In this document: positions 10,546-20,835 of the stretch, piece after piece | Numbering within the stretch: the first letter of the stretch is position 1 | Layout of the letters: every line of letters begins with the position of its first letter | Assembly (NCBI GenBank): GCA_039090855.1 | Contig: CM077005.1 | Location: 76,938,607 to 77,002,606, forward strand | Direction of reading: 5' to 3' | Origin: Macrothele yani | Taxonomy: Eukaryota > Arthropoda > Arachnida > Araneae > Macrothelidae | Length of the DNA: 64,000 nt | Notes under the pieces: generated by a model | Seen by the model: only the letters and a program-made list of their open reading frames with translations | Database searches by the model: none | Told to the model about the DNA's origin: nothing | Position numbers and translations under genes: made by a program

Positions 10546-12080
10546 TAACGATCTGGTGTATTTCAAATAGTATTATTTCATTTACTAATTTCAAATATTT
10601 CGTCGTCCACTCTCTGTTTATTCGAAAGTTCTTCAGTTCGACGTCAAGAAATTACGAAACGTTTATCGTTCAAGTGACTTGTATATCATAGGTTAGATGG
10701 TTACTTTAGTGGTTTTCGAATTCAAGATTAATTATGAATTTTAAAATTATTAGTATGAATAAAAATTCCATTTTACCAGAGATTAAATTTTAATTTATGT
10801 TGAGAAGCTATAGGAGCTTTCAGATGGAATAAAAAAGAAAATTTCCAAAAACACCGATCAGCGATCAATCTTTCTAAGTCACACGAAGTTGTTCTTTAAT
10901 AATATCAAAATCCTTTCACGGTGATAGAAATCTTGCACTTATTTCAATGACATAAAAAATGTTCGATGTCTGTTTTCACACAGACTTTCTTAAAAATTCA
11001 TGCAAACATCGTTTTTATTTTCGCTGTAGAGTTTTAATGTTTAAATGGTTGTAGACATTGTTATTTGCATATGGTACAACTAAATCTCTGACACTTCACT
11101 GTAAAGCTTATTCTTCTTACTGAAATGTTCTGTAAAATTTATGTCGTGCTCCAATACTTTAAATGTACAACACAGAACTAACTAAGCCCTGAAACAGAAT
11201 TTACGTCAGGTGAAAGTAAAAGTGTACTTAAAAGGTCAATTACAGTTTATCGATCTCGGTAGGCACTATATGTCAGCATAATATCACTGAATGTAATTCC
11301 TAATCGTAATCAAATAATGTTTGCTTTAGTAACTGAATAAGCAAACGCTCGTAACGCAAAATCATAGTCAAGTCTTATTAATTGGGCAACAATTTGATAC
11401 TTCTATATCAAATCGGGCAAAACTTCAACGTAAACGATTCAATCATGCTTGTAAAACCTTCACCACTAATTGTACAACATCAATTCTCACCATTCGCTCT
11501 TATAAAAAATATCTCCGAGCTCTCTTATAACAAAAGCATTTAGAAAATATGAGTATTTCATATATCTATTCGATGCAATTGTGAATAAAATTCTTATCAC
11601 CCTTCACGTACGTCATCCACTTTTGACCTAACGTCAGGTTCCCAGACCAACATTCACCGAGAGAGAGAGAGAAAATATAGGTTTAAGATCAGAAAATTCT
11701 TAAGGAGAATGAATCAAAATTTACATATGAGTGCAGGAAGCAAAAAGGAAAGTTAAATTATAGCATACGTTACATCACCTAAACATGTTTATGTGATATT
11801 CCAGAAATTAGATGTTGACATTAAAAACTTTTCGTACGATTCGTTTGAACCTACGATCGCAACCCTACAAGGGTTGCACAGCAAGAAGACCCCGTGTCAA
11901 ATGAAGTCAGAAAGATTGCTGTCACTGTCCCGAAATGAACTAGGAATTCTTCTTAGTGCAATGACTCCTGCTCATTCGCTTACTCCTCTCCTATCCACAG
12001 AAGGTATTTGTTTGATAGGAAATATTTATAAAATTTAGGGTAATGGAGGACACTAAGAACAGCATTTTTCTTTACTGGAT
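10546..12080. other. intergenic, no gene recognised
   Basis: AT-rich, no recognisable repeat or exon. A short (GA)n run occurs at about 11660-11674. The + ORF at 11793-12038 has no features that support it. Confidence 0.5.
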
Positions 12081-12253
12081 ATGTGTAGTATCTGATATTA
12101 TCTTCACTTCGTTTAGCTCTACCGAACATCAAAATAATTGTCTTTGATTCTGCTAGTAGATTTCTACATGCAACACACAGATATGTCATTGATAAAATTA
12201 AACAAAATTTATTTATCAACGACATATTTTAAACAAAATCATTCACATCAATC
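12081..12253. repeat. 173-bp dispersed repeat, copy 2 (solo)
   Basis: Same sequence as 10067-10239 with three visible changes, including one in the hairpin stem (GTCATTGATAAA for GTCGTTGATAAA). It stands outside any Penelope sequence, which shows the block spreads or duplicates on its own. Confidence 0.75.
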
Positions 12254-12775
12254 AGACCACGACACAGAACTGTTCTTCTTTATTGTTCTCACTATGTTAC
12301 ATCATATCAGAAAACCTTTAAAATTGCATTGTCTTGGAAAGGGAATGGAGCCCTCATCTCCCGATTTCCTAGCACAACACCACACAGGAAAATTAATTTC
12401 CAAATAACTGAAGCTAAGAAAATACAGCTGAGGAATCTGAACTTTAGTGTCACAAATCACTTGTACCTCAGATATGGAAATTAAGGAAGAAATATTCTTC
12501 ACAGTTACATAGCAAATTCGCAAGATATTTTCAAGTTTAATGATATGACTTTACATAGTGAACAATAAAGTAGAACAATTTAGTCTACGAAATTGAGTTT
12601 AGTGAATAATCTTACGATTTCCCAATGTATTAGTGAAAAATATTATTTAATTTCAATCATTTCAGCAATTATTCGGAATTGATTCTTCACTTGGCGACTT
12701 CCTTGAAAATTATTTAGCATTATTACATGTTATTTAAGGAAAAATTACCACAATTATCATTAGTTATTACTGAAG

Positions 12776-14156
12776 CTAGGATTTTTATGACCTAAAAATT
12801 GCTAGAAAATGCCCTATAAAGAATGCATTTATGGCCCAAAAATCTACAAAAATACCCTGTAAAACAAAAACAAATAACCGAACAAATGCACATTTATTTA
12901 TTTTTATTTATTTGCAAAACGAATTTAAAAAAAAAAAGGAGAAGTTGCATGAAACAAAACAAAAAACAATCTAAAAAATAAAATTTAATCCGTTGGCTGT
13001 TGTTGTGACAACTGAAATTCTTTATTTTAAATACCAACGCATGACCTATAAAGTAACACAAAGAATCAGCAAGAAATAAAACTTAATCGATTTACAGTTT
13101 CTGTGCCAAACTAAACATGTATTGCCCAAAAACATGCCCTATAATACAAAAAAAAAACTTACAACTTAACTTTTTACAGTTTCTATACGAAACTCAGTCT
13201 TTTTTTTTTTTTTTGGTAACAAAAAGTATGCCGTATAAAATAAAACAAGAAAAAGACAAAAATGCAACTTACATTTTCTTGTAGATCCTGTGCCAAATTG
13301 AAAGTTTGAATTTTACTGACAAAAACATTTGCTTGAATATTTTTAGTTTGCCATGGCAAACTGAAAGTTCTTATTTCATCAGTCCAGAATGGTAAAGCAC
13401 AACGAAATCCATGTTCAGATTTTCAATAGAGAAAGATTTTCTATTGTCTGCCAACAAAACTTTAAACACTGAAAAGCTCCTTTCCATTTCTACTGATACC
13501 ACATGAGCATATTTGAAATAAACTACGTAACTTTGTTCGATGTCTTCTGAAACTTCCCCAAGGGAAAAGGTTCTCTCCCAGATAGCACCTTTGGAAGTAA
13601 GCACAGCTTTCCATATTCTACATTTTTTTTAAAGTTGCTTAATTTTCTTTTGCACAGCCTTTTCTTTTTTTTTCGGTCCCAATGTCCAGGTCATTCACAA
13701 CTTTCTTCATCAAATCTATTTGATGAACTAATAGCACTGTTGACTTCTCCAAGGAAGTAATGGCACCAGGCAGAAATACAAAATTCGACTTTATGTAAGA
13801 AAATTTACCTGGAATTTCAGGATCAGAAAGTAGTCTCAGAGAAACTTTAATTGAGGATGCTTCAAAGCTGTCAAATGAGTCGGTGATCATTTTCAGCCAA
13901 GGGAAATTCATCCAGAAATGCTCTTCTTATTTAAAACACCAAAATATGCAAAATAATGGCTCAAAAATAACACAAAAATGGATTAAAATAACCGAAAAAC
14001 CTGAAAAAATGCCATATCACGCAAAATCCCCAAAAAATGCAAACACAAAAATGCCTTAACAAAGGTACTTAAATCACCTTAGTTTTGCATGAAACACATT
14101 TGTGTAGACTTGAACATTTCGGATTGCTAAAAAAGGTATGCAAAATCATAAAAATC
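12776..14156 (-). mobile_element. hAT-type DNA transposon remnant
   Basis: Bounded by inverted ends CTAGGATTTTTATGA (12776) and TCATAAAAATCCTAG (14142-14156), with a possible AGCT repeat at both junctions. The interior is A-rich, with repeated AATGCCCTATAA-like motifs (12815, 12852, 13130) and a reading frame on the minus strand matching hAT transposase. hAT elements normally make 8-bp duplications; I do not see a clean one, so the exact ends are uncertain. Confidence 0.6.
13371..13930 (-). pseudogene. hAT transposase C-terminal remnant
   Basis: Two minus-strand pieces. The upstream one (13911 to 13639) has WLKMITDSFDSFEASSIKVS, KFSYIKSNFVFLPGAITSLE and VVNDLDI, matching the middle of a hAT transposase family often annotated near CGGBP1-like proteins. 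The downstream one (13604 to 13371) has VSVEMERSFSVFKVLLADNR and SIENLNMDFVV, the hAT C-terminal dimerisation region whose core is S.E.ERSFS. A frame break lies between the pieces. The N-terminal zinc finger and first catalytic residues are not visible. The fragment cannot be active. Confidence 0.65.
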
Positions 14157-15215
14157 CTAGCTCTAGTTATTACCAATGTTGTATAGACCAGATCATTGTA
14201 TAAAATTACTGAAATTCTTCAGGAACTTTACATCCGATATCGCGTTTTCGAATTTTAATAAATGCATTTTTACAAATATTCACTAAAATGCTTTTGTTGT
14301 AATTCGTTTCAAAAAATAGCATTTCTCTTCTTTTTCTTTGAAGTATGAATATCTTATTGGTCTTTTTCAGTATTGTTTGCTTGCGACAAAAGCGCTGTTT
14401 CTGAGACGAGTTGTAGTCTCACACATTTTTCTTCTCGAGAGCTGAAGAATTAGGTATTGATTACACGACACGCACATACTCACTACAGCAATATAGGAAC
14501 ATAAATATTTCAGCAGATACTGAACAATATCTAAAACTATCTCAACCCGCTTCTCGGAGTCTGAACACAGCACTACCCCCGCAGCGAAATTTTCCAATAA
14601 ACCTATCGATGAAATACGCGTTAACATGCTTTTCTATTTCCATAACAGATTAGATCCAACCCTGGAAATTCCTTCTTTATGTGGATTTCAAGCACAAAGA
14701 TCAAACGGCGAACAAAGCCTGCTGCCGTTTGCCTCCGACCTAAACAAAAGAGAGCAAACTCAGAATCCATTTATATGCAAATCAGGCTGCTGTGAAATGA
14801 GAATCCGTGGCGCACAGCCAGCAAAACAGTTTTTTATTGTTATTGGGGTATTACAGTGCACACAAAAAACGCGGACAACAGAAACGAAAAATTAAAACAG
14901 CCCGCAGTCCGCAGAAATATTCCAAGCAACCCTATTTGTTTCTGCATCTCTAGTCAATAAGTTTTGCAGGAAGAAAAATGTGAATTCAATTACACAGTAT
15001 AGAATGAAAGCTCTAGCTATCACTTGTCCATTGTATTTGGAAATATTTCTTCAACATCGAGTTTCTTATTCCCAGTCGGTCAATGATATATGCAAGCTTC
15101 TTGCAATGGAAATCAAATTCTACATACAGTAAAGTCAGACGTTGTACCTCATTCATGTAATGCGGGCTGGAATCTTAAACACTGCGGAAAGAAATGTCCA
15201 ATAAAGAACGCTTCC
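14157..15215. other. intergenic, no gene recognised
   Basis: No recognised repeat, RNA gene or coding exon. Small ORFs at 14367-14627 (-) and 14626-14895 (+) show no family resemblance. Confidence 0.45.
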
Positions 15216-15412
15216 CCGGCGGCGCAGTGTTCTAAGCGCTGCCCTCTGACCGTTCGTCTGAGTAGATCGGGTGGCGTATTTGTTTTATGGCACTACCTGC
15301 TCCCTTCCCTGGAACCAAGGGCTCCAAATTAAGGATGCGCGATTTCCCGTTGCTCCCATAGCAGCTCGCGGTAATTGCTAATTGCCCCCACCCCCTATAC
15401 AAAAAAAGGAAG
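15216..15412 (+). repeat. tRNA-derived SINE (SINE-1), degraded
   Basis: Head CCGGCGGCGCAGTGTTCTAA with A-box; B-box eroded (GAGTAGATCGGG). The body is recognisable from CCCTTCCCTGGAACCAAGGG and CCAAATTAAGGATG. The terminal TATAGCCC block is diverged. Confidence 0.7.
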
Positions 15413-15480
15413 ACACGCATATCTGTTGCTGATGGCTTGGACAATGTTCCGACATAAAATCCCCAGATGCACTGGAATCA

Positions 15481-15716
15481 GGAAGTTTAAAAATCCTCCA
15501 AATACATGGCGTCAGTGAATAAACCAAAACATCGCTCTTTCCACGTTATCGACACATAGAAACTGAAAAATTGTTGACCGGTCACCGCTGGGGATCCGAA
15601 TACCAGATATCTGCGCTAGATATCGTGGGATCTGGGATTCGGCTCCCCAGCGGTGACTGAATAACATTCTTCGGTTGCTATGTGTTGATAAAACGTGGAA
15701 AGAGCGATGTCTTTGT
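15481..15716. repeat. SINE-2-derived palindrome (about 88-bp arms)
   Basis: Left arm from CATCGCTCTTTCCACGTTAT (15531) through CACCGCTGGGGATCCGAATA. Right arm, its complement, from TTCGGCTCCCCAGCGGTGAC to AACGTGGAAAGAGCGATG (15709). The arms carry the B-box half of a tRNA-like SINE (compare 63207-63380). 15481-15530 resembles the extra 3' part of that SINE (CTCCAAATACATGGCGTCAG). It can form a long snapback structure. Confidence 0.75.
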
Positions 15717-15732
15717 TTATATCAGGAAGTTT

Positions 15733-15948
15733 TTATTGTTTTTTTAATGAAGGTTTAACGACCACTGTGAGCAACTCAATGGGCTATAAGCAGTGCCTCT
15801 CCTTAATTTAGGGCCACTGGTTCCAGGGAAGGGAGAGAGCCAGCCAGTTCCGTGAGACAAGTACAACATCCATGCCTCACCGGGATTCGAACCTGGACCT
15901 TTTCTTGGATGAATGGTCATAAGCCAGCGCTTAGACAACTGGCTTTTT
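15733..15948 (-). repeat. tRNA-derived SINE (SINE-1)
   Basis: Minus-strand copy: rc head with CGCTGGCTTATGACCATTCA and B-box TTCGAATCCC; body CCAGTGGCCCTAAATTAAGG; tail at the left with TTCATTAAAAAAAC. The A-box end is truncated or altered (AGCCAGTTGTCTAAGCG). Confidence 0.85.
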
Positions 15949-16064
15949 TTTTCAATTTCTTTGTCGTCTCACGATGTTATGCTGCCTCGATCTTTGATTT
16001 CCAATAAAAACCGATGAAATCTGAACGTGTGGCAAAATCATAACAATCAGATCCTATGACGATC

Positions 16065-17085
16065 GCTGTATCCTTACATACATATCACTAAACTGTTCTC
16101 TGAGATTCAGAGGTTAACTCCACAAAGAAATATAAACTACCAGATAAGTTTTACTTATTGTTTCTGTATTAAACTTCTCCATTTACAGCGCTCTTGACAT
16201 ACAACTCGGGCTTCACTGACATCCTTCACACGATGTACGCAAGGCCTTTCATACTTCATACTCATAATCTTTTTCTCATGCGGGCACTCCTAAATCTGAT
16301 AGTTCCACGACTTCCTTGGCCTTCTTCTGCCTTTCCTTCCTGCCACTTGGGCTAAAATGATCTTCTTAGTAAGCATATCATCACTCATTCTTCCAACATG
16401 GCCAAACCACCGAAGCATATTAGTCTCCACCTTGCTAACAACATTTTGCTTCACATCACACAACAGAAACACATCTTCATTCCTCAAACATCAGAACGTA
16501 TCTTGCCACAAACCCCCCGTACGTAACGCATTTCTCCAGCACACAAACGACTCCTATGTTTCTTCCGCAGTACCCAGGTTTCACTGCCATACATCAGTGT
16601 AGGAACAATTACACTCTCATACACAGCCATGCGGGACTCTCTGGAGAACCCATCATTCCCGTGAACACCTCTCAAATGACTTTCAATGAAGAATTCACTC
16701 ACCTACTAACTTCACCATCCAATTTGTTCTCTCTGTGAAACATGCTTTCTAAATACACAAATTCATTCACCTGCTCAATCGCTGGGCCATTTAGACTTAT
16801 ATTACATTCAGTACTACCAGTTCCTCTCTCAAAAACCATAGCTTTGGTATTTCCTTCATTTATACTCAGTTTGAGTTTCATGCAAACTTCGTACATCGGG
16901 GAAACCATACTCTGCAACTCACTTTTGCTCTCTGCCAACAGGACAGTGTCATCAGCATACAGCAATTTTCACACACGAATATCACCAAGTCATAAACCAG
17001 TATTATCTATTTTGGCATCACGCATGCACTCATCCGTAAATATATTAAACAACCATGGTGACATTCAAACGAATCTCTCACTTAG
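16065..17085 (-). pseudogene. non-LTR retrotransposon reverse transcriptase, 5'-truncated remnant (LINE-2)
   Basis: Reverse transcriptase end of a LINE read on the minus strand in three frames. 16965-16699: LYADDTVLLAESKSELQSMV with the catalytic YADD. 16702-16484: MAVYESVIVPTLMYGSETWV. 16487-16290: NMLRWFGHVGRMSDDMLTKK, AGRKGRRRPRKSW. The 3' UTR runs to about 16065, ending near TACATATATGTA-like sequence. A second copy, split by an insertion, is at 28860-31580 and aligns over coding and UTR. The RT fingers and endonuclease are missing, so this is a 5' truncation typical of LINEs. The clade is uncertain; the C-terminal GSETW block is of the RTE/CR1-like kind. Confidence 0.8.
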
Positions 17086-17195
17086 ATCGCCCGCTCACTG
17101 TATCCTTAAACACAGAAAAAGTGTTTGTTCCCCTTAAAGACACAGTTAATCAACATTTTTTCTGGTGCGAAAGCATAGACGAGGATAGCTTCTTT

Positions 17196-17306
17196 CTCTG
17201 AGTGACTGGATTCGCGAGCTGTAGGGCGGCGCATTGTTCTGGATGATTCTGAGTGACTGGATTCGCGAGCTGAAGAGCGGCGCATTGTTCTGGATGATTC
17301 TGAGTG
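17196..17306. repeat. 51-bp tandem repeat, 2.2 units
   Basis: CTGAGTGACTGGATTCGCGA recurs at 17198 and 17249, and its start at 17300, i.e. period 51. Units are GC-rich relative to the surroundings (GGCGGCGCATTGTTCTGGAT). The in-frame translation repeats RESSHSESSRTMRRPTA on the minus strand, but there is no evidence that it is a gene. Confidence 0.8.
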
Positions 17307-17330
17307 GCCCTCCATTCTAAAGTCAGCAAC

Positions 17331-17984
17331 AATAACTAGACCATCAAAAATTCTTCTATCGTTCGTCTAACACTGAGATCGATAAATTATCGAAAATAAA
17401 GCATTTTCCTACAGTGATTAAAATATGAAGAATTTCCCTTATTTCCATGAAAATCTAATTAAATCAGCTGCCTGGTGATCTTTGCATTTCTACTTCTAAA
17501 GTCAGAAACAATATCCAGCAATCAAAGTACTCCTTTGATCGCTTTACTCCTTTTGAAAACGACCTGCACCGAAAACTTAACACGTGCTACCCCTCTGGTT
17601 TCTCGAAAACAAAGGCGTTACCAGCACCCAAAAGGAGAAATCACTTTATTCTTCCGAAGCATAAGGAGTGACAAGACTGAGATGTCCGATCACGTTATTT
17701 TTATTTTTATGTAATGCCCCTCGTGGACCAGATCAATCCTGTCTCCATAAGTGCACCCTTCACACAGCATTTAAGCTTGGCATCACCGACCAGCGATGGA
17801 TACGAGGTGCTACTATGATATACTGAGACGGCGCTTGTGACGAATAACCAACGTGCGGTGCAGACCAAAAGTGAGTTGAGTGCCATTAAACTTGAGCTGT
17901 CCGTAATCGAAAATGCAAATTTCACCAAATTCTCTTCTATAGTTCGGTGACACGTGTCAAAGAAAGAAAATGTGTTGCTTGTCG
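17331..17984. other. intergenic, no gene recognised
   Basis: No coding family recognised. The part nearest 17990 may be the 5' UTR of the mariner remnant that follows. Confidence 0.4.
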
Positions 17985-18871
17985 CGTGTCAGAAAAAAAT
18001 TGATTTCAAGAATAGAGAGATGAAAAATTTCTGGTGAAATTAAAGAAAACTTCTACAGAAACTTTTCACATGCTACGTGAGGCGTACGAAAAAGAATGTA
18101 TGTCACACATGCGCGTGTTTTTATGAGGCGTAAAAGGGTCAGTGAAGGCCGGGAGGATATTGAAGACAACGAACGTCCGGGATGTCCAAGCATTTCAAAA
18201 ACAGAAGACAATGTAGAGAAAATCTATGCCACTGGTCGAATAATACTCAAGTATTTTAATGATACAAGAAATGCTAAACATCGATAAAGAGAATTTTAAA
18301 TGAAAATATGAACATGGAAAAGCTTTTCACTAGATGGTTCTGAAGCTTCTCACAACTAAACGAAAACCAATGGCAAGCGAATTCGTGCTAACATTTGGGG
18401 AAAATTCGGTCAAGCTCCAGCCTTTTATAAAGTATTGACTTTATAAAAGGTTGGAATTTGACCAACCTTTATAAAGTATTTACTTTAAACGTTTGGAATT
18501 AGACCAACCTTTATAAAGTATTTATTTTATAAAAGGTTGGAATTTGACCAACCTTTATAAAGTAAATGCTTTATAAAGTTTGGTCAAACACCAACCTTAT
18601 AAATTTTTGGTGAAACCCGGATCTTCCATTATCTCCAGAATAAAAAAACACAATGGATGCATTGGAAAACACCAGTGTCACCAAGGATGAAGAAAACACG
18701 GCAAAGCAAGTCCGAGTTAAGTGCCGTATTAATTGTTTCTTTTGACATTCAGGGAGTAATTTTGGTTCAACTACACTAAGTGATCACTGAAATATGACCA
18801 CCCCTATCAAAAATGGATGCGCACCGTTGACAACATGATTTCCGAGAAGGGACGCTTAGTCGACCGACGTA
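17985..18871 (+). pseudogene. mariner transposase remnant (M1), core replaced by palindromic repeats
   Basis: Mariner N-terminal helix-turn-helix domain: TSTETFHMLREAYEKECMSH, MRRKRVSEGREDIEDNERPG, CPSISKTEDNVEKI (about 18025-18235), then a frame shift with ILNENMNMEKLFTRW. After 18420 the frame is lost in a palindromic tandem repeat (18425-18600). Traces of the catalytic domain reappear after it (PRMKKTRQSKS, LIVSFDIQGVILVQLH at 18685-18780). The region around the first catalytic Asp is gone. The 3' end is cut by the 1.6-kb element at 18873. Non-functional. Confidence 0.7.
18425..18600. repeat. palindromic tandem repeat inside mariner remnant
   Basis: Three to four units of TATAAAAGGTTGGAATTTGA followed by its complement CCAACCTTTATAAAG, separated by TATTTACTTT-like spacers. 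Period about 60-65 bp. Each unit is itself a hairpin, so the block can form several adjacent stem-loops. Confidence 0.8.
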
Positions 18872-18872
18872 G

Positions 18873-20493
18873 CCCAGCAAAAACAGTCTTGCTGGGCCAG
18901 CACTGGGCCATTGCTGGCAGCTAGCACTGCCCCAGCACTATGTTGCCGCTGCTGAACCGTCAATAAAATGTCCGGGCGGCCAACAAAAGGGCCAACAGTT
19001 CAGGCCAACAGTTGGCACCCCATCAGTTGTCATATGCCACAACAGGGCCATCAGTGGTCCATCACAGGCAGTAGCTGCCACAATTGACCCTTCAGTGGCC
19101 TTGCAAGCACGTGCCAGCAATGATGGCTAGCCTAATGTGGTTCACTAGTGTGCCGTTAGTGGCAGCCGGCAACCACGCGACGTAACTGGTGGTTTGCCGA
19201 ATCTTGTCCGCCAATTTCCCAGTAGTAGCCATAATAATAATAAAAAGCAAAGATAACCGCAGTTTCCCAAAGCTGCAATTTTTTTTCTACCCTTACGAAG
19301 CTTGTGAATTAACGAACTGCGCTGGGGAAATTTTATCAACAGATCGGAAAAACACCCGTTTGTATCTGAGTAGATTTGAACGTAGGACGTTGGCGTTATG
19401 TCTGAGCTCTCTACCGACCGGACTAATTTGCCACGCTCTAATATATGCCTAAAGCCATCTGTTGGGTATGCAATGTGTAATCGAATGCTTCCCTCTTTCA
19501 TTTTACAATATTGCGAGGTATTTTTCATAAAACTCAGTTTCATATAATTGATAAATTAAGTTTTTCAACGTAACGATAGTTTTTTTTTTTTTTTACCTTA
19601 AGGGAACTTCACTCATTTTTAAGGCGTGTACATAGAGTCGCTTTCCAAAGTTTTGTACTGTCCTTGCCGTCTTGAAAAGAGATTGTTGAATAAATATATA
19701 TTTACTCGGGTTCATGTCACATTCTGTTACATTTTCAACGTTGTGTCTTTCCTTTCCGTTGTCCGAAGCTACATTTGTTTTAAAGAGTAAAAGATATTTT
19801 ATTTTGCTTCTCGTTATTTTTAGAAGCGAATTCCTCCCAGTCTTGTGTATTCAACCCATGGATGAGTACACCACATAGCGTTGCTTTTTTTTTCTTTCAA
19901 ATAATTAATCAATTTTGTACGCGTATAATTCTTTTTTTTTCCAACAAACGTTGTTTCAATGGCTTTCCATGATATTTGTATCAAGCGGTTTCAAATTTTT
20001 TCTTGTTATTCATCCACTCCATTCCATGAATTGTTATTCATGGGAATGGAGTGGTTCTATTTCATGGCTGTAATCTAGTATTTCACGGCTTAATCTGATA
20101 TCTTCGTCGACGTAAAATTTTATTAGGAAATTAATTCGCCTCTCCATATATGGATTTTTTCTTAACATCCACTAAAATAACACGATGGCGATAGCGTCGT
20201 CTTCAACTAACTGGTACCATGAGAGACACAGAGTGTTGTTTCTGCGCATGCGCAGTGCCGTTGCTTCCACCTGCTGTTGGGGGTTGCACTGGTTGCCAGC
20301 AATGGGCCACTAGTGGCACTTGCTTGGAGGCCCACAATTCACGGCGATGCTGCAGGGCCATCAATGGCTCGCCAACTGATAGCTCTGCCACCAACGGACC
20401 ACTACCGGGCCGTGAGCGGCAGATTTCAGCAGCAGTGACCCATCACTGCCAGCTGGTGGCCAGCAGTTTCCCAGCACTTGTGTTTTTGCTGGG
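18873..20493. mobile_element. unclassified DNA element (copy A), TIR CCCAGCAAAAACA
   Basis: Ends CCCAGCAAAAACAGTCTTGC (18873) and TGTGTTTTTGCTGGG (to 20493), perfectly inverted over about 13 bp, flanked by AG on both sides. About 250-300 bp at each end is filled with short GC-rich subterminal motifs of GGCCANCAGTGG / CCAGCACTGG type on both strands. The middle is AT-rich and non-coding. It contains a tRNA-like stretch in reverse (about 19362-19440; GGTCGGTAGAGAGCTCAGAC on the minus strand). Copy B at 29501-31106 shares ends and most of the interior. No transposase is seen, so it is non-autonomous. Superfamily unknown. Confidence 0.8.
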
Positions 20494-20499
20494 AGCATA

Positions 20500-20835
20500 T
20501 TATGATGTGAGTGAAGCAGTAGATAGTAAAATTCGGAGCGTGAAAGATAAATGGAAGGATTGATCGGACTTTGAGAAAGGACAGATTGAGGGAGCTCGGA
20601 GACTAGGTGCCTCGATTTCCCAAACGGTTGAACTGGTGGGTTGTTCACGAGCCGCCAGAGTTAATGTGTATTAAGACTGGAGTAAAAATGGTGGAACAAC
20701 GATCCTGAGGCTAAACGGCACAGGATAGCGGAAGGTTGATGTGAGAGGTGATCTGGCACAGACCAACAGACGCAGCACTTTTCAATAGTTGACTACCCAA
20801 TGCAACAGAGGTCATCCTGAAACAGTATTTGTCAC
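20500..20835 (+). pseudogene. Tc1-like transposase N-terminal remnant
   Basis: Broken frames give LSDFEKGQIEGARRL-like sequence (DFEKGQIEGARRLGASISQT, VELVGCSRAARVNVY, then DWSKNGGT), the paired-like DNA-binding region of Tc1 transposases. Stops interrupt it (e.g. after VNVY), and no catalytic domain follows. No TIR recognised. It lies directly after copy A of the 1.6-kb element. Confidence 0.65.

Noticed and set aside
17106..17315. Protein with repeated ESSHSESSRTMRR units
   Set aside because: Produced by the 51-bp tandem repeat; no start context or homologue visible.
20219..20563. 114-codon ORF rich in Cys and Gly
   Set aside because: Lies in the subterminal motif cluster of DNA element A, not conserved as a frame in copy B.
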